Shown here: piece after piece, positions 7,209 through 12,728 of the stretch
How positions within the stretch are numbered: position 1 is the first letter of the stretch
Layout: the number at the start of each line of letters is the position of its first letter
NCBI GenBank assembly: GCA_050258735.1
Contig: JBLMZJ010000128.1
Coordinates: 1-12,728 of the forward strand
Length of the DNA: 12,728 nt
Direction of reading: 5' to 3'
DNA from: Syntrophomonas_A sp050258735
Lineage (GTDB): Bacteria; Bacillota; Syntrophomonadia; Syntrophomonadales; Syntrophomonadaceae
Notes under the pieces: model-generated
Databases searched by the model: none
What the model was told of the DNA's origin: nothing
The model's input: the letters and a program-made list of their open reading frames with translations, nothing else
Position numbers and translations under genes: made by a program

Positions 7209-7211
7209 CGT

Positions 7212-7241
7212 TTGGCAATTAGCTGTAAAAACGTATATACT
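7212..7241 (+). promoter_or_regulatory. Sigma-A-like promoter for the four-helix membrane protein
   Basis: The -35 box is TTGGCA (7212-7217; 5 of 6 match to TTGACA) and the -10 is TATACT (7236-7241; 5 of 6 match to TATAAT), with an 18-base spacer. An overlapping TATATA at 7234 would give 16. Transcription would start near 7248, about 25 bases before the chosen start codon. Confidence 0.6.
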
Positions 7242-7272
7242 TGAGGAAACAATGCGGAAGGGGGGAATCCGG

Positions 7273-7632
7273 ATGCAAGGCTGGATCGTCAGATGGCTGC
7301 TCAATATTTTTGCGATTATTCTAACCGCGGCTCTCCTCGGGCCCCATTTCGAACTCACGGTATGGGGGGCTATTGTCGGTTCCATTTTCCTGGGGATAGT
7401 CAATGCCATAATCAGGCCGATCCTTATGATACTGACCCTGCCCTTTAACATCGTCACCCTTGGCCTCTTTACCTTTGTTATCAACGGACTGATGTTATGG
7501 GTTACCTCAGCTACGGTAAAGGGTTTCGACATCTATGGTTTCGGTTGGGCAATTCTCAGTGCCATAATACTAAGCCTGGTGAGCTTCGTTATCAGTTTCT
7601 TTATTGATGATAAATCTTTTGGATTCAAATAA
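7273..7632 (+). CDS. Small four-helix membrane protein, YvlD / phage holin family 4 type
   Basis: 119 aa integral membrane protein. I chose the ATG at 7273 over that at 7252: GGAAGGGGGG ends 7 bases upstream, and family members usually begin just before this first helix (MQGWIVRWLLNIFAIIL). Four hydrophobic helices at about 4-24, 29-53, 58-80 and 88-112 fill almost the whole chain. The motif GIVNAIIRPILMILTLPFNIVTLGLF is highly characteristic of the YvlD/'phage holin family' group (PF04020 type). Despite the holin label, most members are chromosomal proteins with no phage nearby, and none is seen here. In B. subtilis yvlD lies in an envelope-stress operon. That background fits a gene with its own promoter, a nearby regulator-like repeat array and an efflux operon running the other way. 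The molecular function is unknown. Confidence 0.88.
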   Translation: MQGWIVRWLLNIFAIILTAALLGPHFELTVWGAIVGSIFLGIVNAIIRPILMILTLPFNIVTLGLFTFVINGLMLWVTSATVKGFDIYGFGWAILSAIILSLVSFVISFFIDDKSFGFK

Positions 7633-7681
7633 GGCTATTATACAACCAAGTCGGGTCAGCTGAGCTTATAAGAGAAGTTAG

Positions 7682-7781
7682 CAGACCGAGCAAAAAAGGT
7701 GAAGGTCAAGTTACAAAAGGCAATCTTACCTCAAAGGACAGATTGGTTTTCGTGCCGGATTTCGCCTTTTTTGACGGTCCG
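7682..7781. repeat. Long interrupted inverted repeat with an internal hairpin; possible structured RNA or complex terminator
   Basis: The left arm (7682-7703, CAGACCG-AG-CAAAAAAGGTGAA) is the inverted copy of the right arm (7761-7781, TTCGCCTTTTTTG-A-CGGTCCG), with one bulge and two mismatches; the T/G mismatch is a G-U pair in RNA. Between them CAATCT (7721-7726) pairs with AGATTG (7740-7745) and encloses CCT/AGG (7729-7731/7735-7737) around a CAA loop. The right arm overlaps a competing small hairpin, CGAG-ACGG-CTCG (7780-7791). It lies between the membrane protein gene and the HAD gene. It resembles no riboswitch class I recognise. Confidence 0.4.
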
Positions 7782-7823
7782 AGACGGCTCGATACCCGGT
7801 TTTCATAAAGATGGAGGATACTA

Positions 7824-8621
7824 GTGCCAATCAAACTGGTTGCTATTGATCTTGATGACACCCTGCTCGATTCAGGTTTACAGATATCACCTGAATGTGC
7901 CCAAGCCATACAAGCTGTACGCGACAAGGGGATCCTGGTCACCCTGGCCACAGGCCGCATGCACCGTTCGGCCCTGCCATATGCCCAGCAGCTGAATATG
8001 GATCTGCCTTTGATAACCTATCAGGGAGCCTTGGTCAAGAGCGCCTTTTCATCAGAAGTTATATACTATAAGCCCCTGCCCCGCATTCCGGCGGGAGAAA
8101 TCATCGATTTTTTCAAGGCTCGCAATCTGCACTGTCATGCCTATAGTGATGATGAACTATTCATGGAGGAATTGACTCCGGAAGGCCGATACTATGAAGA
8201 GCTGGCCGGGATCAAAGCTGTACTGGTAGATGATCTTTCTGAGACTGTCCGCCGTAATGATGCCATGAAGATCATGGCTATCATCAGGGACCAGGAATTG
8301 CTGTTGGCCCTTTATCAGGAGTTGACTTCTCAGTACCATGAGCTGCACATAACCCGCTCCAAGCCGATATTCCTGGAGGCGATGGCTCTGAAGGCCAACA
8401 AGGGACTGGCCTTGCAGGTAGTGGCAGAACATTATGGCCTGCAGCGGGAGGAAGTACTGGCCATCGGCGATAGTTATAATGACCTGGATATGATCCGTTG
8501 GGCCGGGGTAGGTATAGCGATGGCCAATGCCAGGCCTGAGGTAAAAGATACAGCTGACTATATCACCAGTTCCAATGATGAACACGGTGTAGCAGAAGCC
8601 TTGCGTAAATATGTTTTGTAG
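7824..8621 (+). CDS. Cof-type HAD superfamily phosphatase
   Basis: 265 aa cytoplasmic hydrolase, probably acting on small phosphorylated metabolites such as sugar phosphates. The GTG start at 7824 is supported by GGAGG with 6 bases between. All four HAD motifs are present: motif I IDLDDTLLD with nucleophile D9 and acid/base D11; motif II TLATGR with T43; motif III K193 in ANKG; and motif IV GDSYNDLDM with D216 and D220. A large type IIB (Cof) cap occupies about 85-190 between motifs II and III, and the total length is typical. The C-terminal GVGIAMANARPEVKDTADYIT is a Cof/YkrA-like hallmark. It starts the plus-strand gene group after the structured intergenic stretch and is followed 36 bases later by the DUF362 gene. 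Substrate specificity in this family is broad and cannot be assigned. Confidence 0.93.
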   Translation: MPIKLVAIDLDDTLLDSGLQISPECAQAIQAVRDKGILVTLATGRMHRSALPYAQQLNMDLPLITYQGALVKSAFSSEVIYYKPLPRIPAGEIIDFFKARNLHCHAYSDDELFMEELTPEGRYYEELAGIKAVLVDDLSETVRRNDAMKIMAIIRDQELLLALYQELTSQYHELHITRSKPIFLEAMALKANKGLALQVVAEHYGLQREEVLAIGDSYNDLDMIRWAGVGIAMANARPEVKDTADYITSSNDEHGVAEALRKYVL

Positions 8622-8657
8622 TATTTAAATCCGAACATCAATAAGGGGGATTAGTTG

Positions 8658-9782
8658 ATGGAGTCCAAGGTATTTTTCACTGACCTGCGCAGTAAAGCTG
8701 GTTACGGTCTCCTGGAGAAGATGGCGAAACTGACTGGTAAGATGGGGCTGAAGACTCTGATAGAGCCCGGAGATCTGGTAGCCATCAAGCTGCATTTCGG
8801 GGAGCCGGGCAATCTGGCATATATCAGACCACCTTATGTCAGAAAGATGGTGCAGTTGGTCAAGGATGCCGGCGGCAAGCCCTTCCTGACCGATGCCAAT
8901 ACCCTGTATGTGGGCGGACGTTCCAATTCGGTAGACCATCTGGAGAGTGCGATCATGAACGGGTTTGACTATTCTGTTTGCGGAGCGCCCTTAATCATCG
9001 CTGACGGGCTGACTGGCAAGGACTATGTCAAGGTCCCCATTCCCGGCAAGCATTTTAAAGAAGTGAATATCGGCAGTGCAGCAGTGCACGCCGATGCGAT
9101 AATCTGTATGACCCATTTCAAATGCCACGAACTATCCGGTATTGGCGGCGCGATCAAAAACTTGGGCATGGGCCTGGGTTCCCGCAGCGGCAAACAACAG
9201 ATGCATTCTGATGTCCTCCCGGTCATCAGAGATGAGAAGTGTACCGGCTGCGCCAAATGTACACGCTGGTGTCCGGCCGAGGCCATGGAAGTGCAGCCCT
9301 GGGAAGGGAATAAGAAAGGGCAAAAAGCACATATACTGGATAATAAGTGCTGGGGATGCGGCGAGTGTGCCGTCACCTGCAATTTCAGCGCAATTACTCC
9401 TAATTGGCGAACCACTCCGGCTGCCATGCAGGAGAAGATGGCCGAATATGCACTAGGTGCCGTAGAGGGCAAACAGGGCAAGGTCGGTTATATCAACTTT
9501 CTGACTGATATCAGTCCGGAATGTGATTGCTATAGCCATAACGATGCACCGATCGTCGCCGATATCGGTATGCTGGCCTCTCAGGATCCGGTAGCCCTGG
9601 ATCAGGCATGCAGCGATCTGGTCAATAGTCGTCCGGTTTTGCCCGGATGCCTGATAGCTGATCTGCCGCCCGGCCAGGATAAATTTATGGCGGTTCATCC
9701 GGGCATCGAATGGGAACCATGCCTGAAGCACGCCGAAAGCATTGGCCTGGGCACCAGGAAATACAAGATGGTTGAGATCTAG
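8658..9782 (+). CDS. DUF362 domain protein with two [4Fe-4S] ferredoxin motifs
   Basis: 374 aa, apparently cytoplasmic (no signal peptide). The ATG at 8658 is chosen over the adjacent in-frame TTG at 8655 because AAGGGGG ends 8 bases upstream. A DUF362 domain flanks a central double-cluster ferredoxin insert. The first cluster motif is CX2CX2CX3CP at C195, C198, C201 and C205 (CTGCAKCTRWCP). The second is CX2CX2CX3C at C231, C234, C237 and C241 (CWGCGECAVTC). Conserved-looking DUF362 stretches include VAIKLHFGEPGN (41-52), THFKCHELSGIGGAIKNLGMG (152-172) and PVALDQACSDL (311-321). Further cysteines at C289/C291 (ECDC) and C156 could bind metal or take part in redox chemistry. The biochemical role of the family is not established; an electron-transfer or radical/metal-linked function is inferred. 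It sits between a phosphatase and a sugar kinase, spaced as in an operon upstream (36 bases) but with 92 bases before the kinase. Confidence 0.92.
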   Translation: MESKVFFTDLRSKAGYGLLEKMAKLTGKMGLKTLIEPGDLVAIKLHFGEPGNLAYIRPPYVRKMVQLVKDAGGKPFLTDANTLYVGGRSNSVDHLESAIMNGFDYSVCGAPLIIADGLTGKDYVKVPIPGKHFKEVNIGSAAVHADAIICMTHFKCHELSGIGGAIKNLGMGLGSRSGKQQMHSDVLPVIRDEKCTGCAKCTRWCPAEAMEVQPWEGNKKGQKAHILDNKCWGCGECAVTCNFSAITPNWRTTPAAMQEKMAEYALGAVEGKQGKVGYINFLTDISPECDCYSHNDAPIVADIGMLASQDPVALDQACSDLVNSRPVLPGCLIADLPPGQDKFMAVHPGIEWEPCLKHAESIGLGTRKYKMVEI

Positions 9783-9874
9783 TACCCGGAATGTGGCAGG
9801 AGCAAAGTTTTTTGCCGCGCTTCCAAATGACCCGAAATCACATCTGCATAAATACATTAAAACGGGGTGGTATT

Positions 9875-10831
9875 ATGCCGGAATTCGGGATAGGGATTGA
9901 CCTGGGCGGGACCAAGATACTGGCCGGTTTAATGACGCTGGATGGGGAAATACTAAAGCGAAGACTTATTCCCACCGAAGCTGGCAGTCACGTGCCGGGA
10001 GTTATCATCGACCGGATGGCTGATTCTGTTATGGAATTGATGGCTGAAGCCGGGGGAGCCCGTAAAGTTATGGGACTCGCCTGTGCTGCTCCTGGACCGA
10101 TCACCTATCCCCACGGTGTAATAATGGATTCTCCCAATCTGGGTTGGCAGCAGGTCAGATTGAGACATGAGCTTGAAAAACGCCTGGGTCAGAAGGTGAT
10201 CGTGGGCAAGGATACGGACCTGGCGGCACTGGGAGAATATTATTTCGGTCAGGGCTGTCAATATGACCATCTGCTGTACATCACCGTCAGTACAGGTATT
10301 GGTGGCGGGATCATTGCTGATGGGATGATCTATCATGGTACCAGGGGAGGAGCCGGTGAATTCGGTCATATGGTGGTTAATCCGAACGGTTACTACTGTT
10401 ACTGCGGACGTCAGGGCTGTTTGGAGGCTCAGGCGTCAGGCACGGCCATAGCCAAAATGGCGGGGAACATGATGACTGGTATGGAGAACGCCTGGAGAGA
10501 CCAGGCAAACCAGGTCATCACTGCGCGGGAGGTAGGTATGGCAGCCCGGGAAGGGGATAAAATTGCCCTGAGGATATTGGCCAATGTCATAACCGATCTT
10601 TCCAATGGTATAGCCAACCTGGTGCATATCTTCAACCCGCAGATCGTTGTACTGGGCGGAGGAGTAATGCAGGGCCTGCAGGATCTTATTCTTAAGCCCT
10701 TACGGGAAAGAGTGATGGAGGAGGTTTTCCCTTTGCATGGAGCAGGCCTTCAGATCGAGGTCACTTCCCTCGGGGGAGATATCGGTCTGTACGGTTGTCT
10801 GGCTGCTATCCTCCAGGAGAGAGATAAATAA
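9875..10831 (+). CDS. ROK family glucokinase-like sugar kinase
   Basis: 318 aa cytoplasmic kinase, probably ATP:glucose 6-phosphotransferase. The ATG at 9875 gives the normal ROK N-terminus (MPEFGIGIDLGGTK) and has GGGGTGG upstream; the 28 codons of open frame before it are not family-like. The phosphate-binding loop is GIDLGGTKILAG (7-18). The catalytic Asp is D113 in GKDTDLAALGE, where Lys112 replaces the Asn usual in ROK enzymes. STGIGGGII (139-147) and GEFGHMVV (161-168) follow. The zinc site is H165 plus the cysteines of CYCGRQGC (175-182), followed by LEAQASG, the ROK signature. The second ATP-site loop is VVLGGGV (258-264). No N-terminal DNA-binding domain is present, so it is an enzyme rather than a ROK repressor. 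It precedes the PGI/PMI gene by 44 bases, which fits successive steps on glucose 6-phosphate. Confidence 0.92.
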   Translation: MPEFGIGIDLGGTKILAGLMTLDGEILKRRLIPTEAGSHVPGVIIDRMADSVMELMAEAGGARKVMGLACAAPGPITYPHGVIMDSPNLGWQQVRLRHELEKRLGQKVIVGKDTDLAALGEYYFGQGCQYDHLLYITVSTGIGGGIIADGMIYHGTRGGAGEFGHMVVNPNGYYCYCGRQGCLEAQASGTAIAKMAGNMMTGMENAWRDQANQVITAREVGMAAREGDKIALRILANVITDLSNGIANLVHIFNPQIVVLGGGVMQGLQDLILKPLRERVMEEVFPLHGAGLQIEVTSLGGDIGLYGCLAAILQERDK

Positions 10832-10875
10832 AGGGATCGGTTATCGGTACTATAAAATATGAGGGGGAAAAATAT

Positions 10876-11910
10876 TTGGCTGAATTAACGGCGGAAATGA
10901 TGATGGAATCTCTGTACAGCTTGCCTGATCAGTTTGAATACAGTATGGGGCTGAGCTTTGATTTAGGCAGCATCAGTAAACGGAATTATCACAACCTGAT
11001 TATTTCCGGGCTGGGCGGTTCGGCCATCGGCGGTGATATAATCCGCAGTTATGCCGCGAGCCGCCTTGGTATTCCGGTAGTGGTGAATCGTGACTATGAT
11101 ATACCGGCCTTCGTAAACCAGGATACTCTGTTTGTAGCAGCCAGTTATTCGGGCAATACTGAAGAGACTCTAAGTTCATATCGTCAGGCCCGGGATCGGG
11201 GAGCAAGTATCCTGTGCATAACCAGCGGGGGAGAATTGGCATCCATGGCCGCAGCGGACGGGTTTGGACTGGTAAAGATACCGGGGGGACTGATGCCGCG
11301 GGCAGCAACCGGGTATCTGTTCGGTGCCCTGGTCCTGGCCCTGGAGAATGCAGGACTGTTTTCTGGGGTCAGAGCTGAACTTGAAGAAACCATAGCATTG
11401 CTTAAGGTCATACGTGAGGAATTGAAACCTGAGCTGCCGGCACCGGGAAACCGAGCCCGGGCCATCGCAGCCGGGCTGAAAGATAGCATTCCGGTCATCT
11501 GGGGAACTGCTGGTATATCCGAAACGGTAGCATTGCGCTGGAAGACCCAGATCAATGAGAATGCCAAATGTCCGGCCTATTACAATATCTTTCCCGAGCT
11601 CAACCATAATGAACTGGTGGGATTTGAAAAACCAGACGCCGTCCTGTCAAAGACTACCATCATCATCCTGCAGGATGAGCAGGACAATGAGCGCGTCAAG
11701 AAGCGCATCGAGATCACCAGCTCAGTCATCAGGGACAGGGTGAAGGATATCATCGCCGTTAAAAGCCGGGGCTCGTCGTTTCTGGCCCGTTTCTTCTCTC
11801 AGGTCTATCTGGGTGACTATGTAAGTGTATATCTGGCGGAAGAATACGGCATCAACCCCACCCCGGTAGCCGTTATCGATTACCTTAAGGCCGAACTGGC
11901 GAAGTGTTAA
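10876..11910 (+). CDS. Bifunctional phosphoglucose/phosphomannose isomerase
   Basis: 344 aa SIS-domain isomerase, interconverting glucose 6-phosphate and mannose 6-phosphate with fructose 6-phosphate. The start is TTG at 10876: GAGGGGG (10861-10867) ends 8 bases upstream, and the next Met codons (residues 8-10) lie too far inside. The first SIS domain has GLGGSAIGGDI (45-55) and SYSGNTEET (90-98). The second has the family's active-site stretch INENAKCPAYYNIFPELNHNELVGFE, with E228 and H244 as likely catalytic residues. The C-terminal YGINPTPVAVIDYLK ends in K338, also conserved at the active site of the archaeal/bacterial PGI/PMI family. Length and layout match that family rather than the 450-550 aa classical PGI. 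It follows the ROK kinase closely, and together they feed hexose phosphate into glycolysis or cell-wall sugar synthesis. Confidence 0.94.
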   Translation: MAELTAEMMMESLYSLPDQFEYSMGLSFDLGSISKRNYHNLIISGLGGSAIGGDIIRSYAASRLGIPVVVNRDYDIPAFVNQDTLFVAASYSGNTEETLSSYRQARDRGASILCITSGGELASMAAADGFGLVKIPGGLMPRAATGYLFGALVLALENAGLFSGVRAELEETIALLKVIREELKPELPAPGNRARAIAAGLKDSIPVIWGTAGISETVALRWKTQINENAKCPAYYNIFPELNHNELVGFEKPDAVLSKTTIIILQDEQDNERVKKRIEITSSVIRDRVKDIIAVKSRGSSFLARFFSQVYLGDYVSVYLAEEYGINPTPVAVIDYLKAELAKC

Positions 11911-12042
11911 GGTAGAGGAAAACACCTCCGGGGGAAGAATGTCCCTCGCCGGTCTAAGATTGATTAGTTGCAGTTATTGTTGAACTTCTTGTCTGCGCCT
12001 GTGTGCGGCGTTAGCCGCCTGCGTCCAGTAATAAGGTGAAAT

Positions 12043-12728
12043 ATGCAATTTGTCGGAGATTATCATACTCACTCACGTTTTAGTGACGGGCGTCAGAGCG
12101 TTGAGGATATAATCAGATCGGCCCGGGCGCGGGGGCTGAAAGAGATCGCCGTGACTGATCACGGTCCTCTGGTCGCGGTGATCGGGGTGGAAAAAGCCAG
12201 CGATTATCTTAAAACCAAGGCAGAGATCGCGGCTCAGCCCGAATATGAAGATATCAGGGTCCTGGTAGGGGCCGAAGCCAATATCCGTGATATGCAGGGT
12301 ACCCTGGATATCCCCGGGGAGATAACGGAAGAACTTGATCTGCTCATTGCCGGATTACATCCTTACACCCTGCCCACTTCATTGGAGGATGGCATGGGTA
12401 TTTTTGTGCAGAATTCACTTCGGCACTTGGGGCGCCGTCAGCGGGACAAGGCTATTGAGCACAATACCATTGCGGTGCTGGAGGCTATAGACAAAAACCC
12501 GGAATTGGATATCATATCCCATCCCGGGCTTTTTTTTGCGCTGGATGTTTATGAGGTAGGTCGGGCCTGTGCCCGAAATGATGTCCTGTTCGAAATCAAT
12601 TGCGGTCATGAATTTCCTGATCTATCTGCTATAATGGAGGCAGAACGGGCAGGGGCCAACTTCATCATCAATAGTGACGCTCATTTCCGAAGCAGCGTTG
12701 GTGCCCTGGCTTATGGAGAATACGTTAT
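12043..12728 (+). CDS. PHP-domain phosphoesterase (histidinol-phosphatase / YcdX-like), 3' end cut off
   Basis: The first 228 codons are visible and the frame is open at the window edge. The ATG at 12043 has AAGGTG 4 bases upstream. The PHP metal-binding set is complete: H8 and H10 (YHTHS), D15 (SDG), H40 (TDHG), E78 (GAEAN), H106 (GLHP), H160 (SHPG), D212 and H214 (SDAH). These nine ligands normally hold a trinuclear metal centre that hydrolyses phosphate esters. The fold is close to ending at the window edge, so only a short tail should be missing. Related proteins are annotated as histidinol phosphatase or generic PHP hydrolase; no his genes are nearby, so the substrate is open. It starts 132 bases after the isomerase gene, a gap that may hold its own promoter, though I found no convincing one. 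Confidence 0.9.
   Translation, partial: MQFVGDYHTHSRFSDGRQSVEDIIRSARARGLKEIAVTDHGPLVAVIGVEKASDYLKTKAEIAAQPEYEDIRVLVGAEANIRDMQGTLDIPGEITEELDLLIAGLHPYTLPTSLEDGMGIFVQNSLRHLGRRQRDKAIEHNTIAVLEAIDKNPELDIISHPGLFFALDVYEVGRACARNDVLFEINCGHEFPDLSAIMEAERAGANFIINSDAHFRSSVGALAYGEYV

Noticed and set aside
7252..7272. ATG at 7252 as start of the four-helix membrane protein
   Set aside because: It would add MRKGGIR before the family's usual start, and the strongest Shine-Dalgarno (7256-7265) would then be coding. It is still possible, since TGAGGA precedes it closely.
7273..7632. Phage holin as evidence of a prophage
   Set aside because: The family name is historical. No endolysin, terminase, capsid, integrase or att-like repeat is present in the window.
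9791..9874. Upstream extension of the ROK kinase to a GTG at 9791
   Set aside because: The added 28 residues are unlike ROK N-termini, which begin just before the GIDLGGT loop. The ATG at 9875 has a GGGGTGG site.
12005..12018. Hairpin GCGGC-GTTA-GCCGC between the isomerase and PHP genes as a terminator
   Set aside because: The stem is only 5 bp and no T run follows. The rest of 11911-12042 shows no convincing promoter or terminator either.

Overview
The window looks like chromosome from an anaerobic, low-to-middle GC Bacillota (clostridial-type) bacterium. The reasons are strong purine-rich ribosome binding sites, frequent GTG and TTG starts, a secreted protein with copper-amine-oxidase-type 'stalk' domains, a YvlD-type four-helix membrane protein, a DUF362 double-[4Fe-4S] protein, and a bifunctional phosphoglucose/phosphomannose isomerase next to a ROK sugar kinase. 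No species can be named from sequence alone. I see no rRNA, tRNA, CRISPR array, transposase or phage module.

Layout. (1) Bases 1-1730, plus strand: uvrC, missing only its first codons, closed by a hairpin terminator (1743-1774). (2) Bases 1785-7074, minus strand: a compact five-gene unit, read right to left. It encodes a MacA/HlyD-like membrane fusion protein, a MacB-type ABC ATPase, a MacB/FtsX-type permease, a secreted protein with four helical-hairpin repeats and a C-terminal stalk domain, and a Ser/Pro-rich lipoprotein. (3) Bases 7075-7272: a divergent control region. It holds a good sigma-A-like promoter reading right, three CTGAAAG-like direct repeats on an 11-bp period just upstream of its -35, and a 13-bp-arm inverted repeat in the presumed leader of the efflux unit. 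(4) Bases 7273-7632: a small four-helix membrane protein. (5) Bases 7633-7823: an intergenic stretch with a long interrupted inverted repeat enclosing a smaller hairpin. (6) Bases 7824-12728, plus strand: Cof-type HAD phosphatase, DUF362 ferredoxin-like protein, ROK glucokinase, PGI/PMI and a PHP-domain phosphoesterase cut by the window end.

How the genes fit together. The minus-strand unit encodes an inner-membrane ABC efflux machine (adaptor, ATPase, permease) plus two exported proteins that are not part of the classical MacAB system. No outer-membrane channel gene is present, so the exported proteins may be the envelope-side partners of a Gram-positive MacAB-like pump. Three of the exported polypeptides share Gly/Pro/Met-rich low-complexity stretches. 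This unit and the repeat array beside it are the most novel part of the window.

The right-hand plus-strand genes form a sugar-phosphate group. ROK kinase would make glucose 6-phosphate, PGI/PMI would interconvert glucose/mannose 6-phosphate with fructose 6-phosphate, and HAD and PHP enzymes are probable phosphatases. An Fe-S protein of unknown role sits among them.
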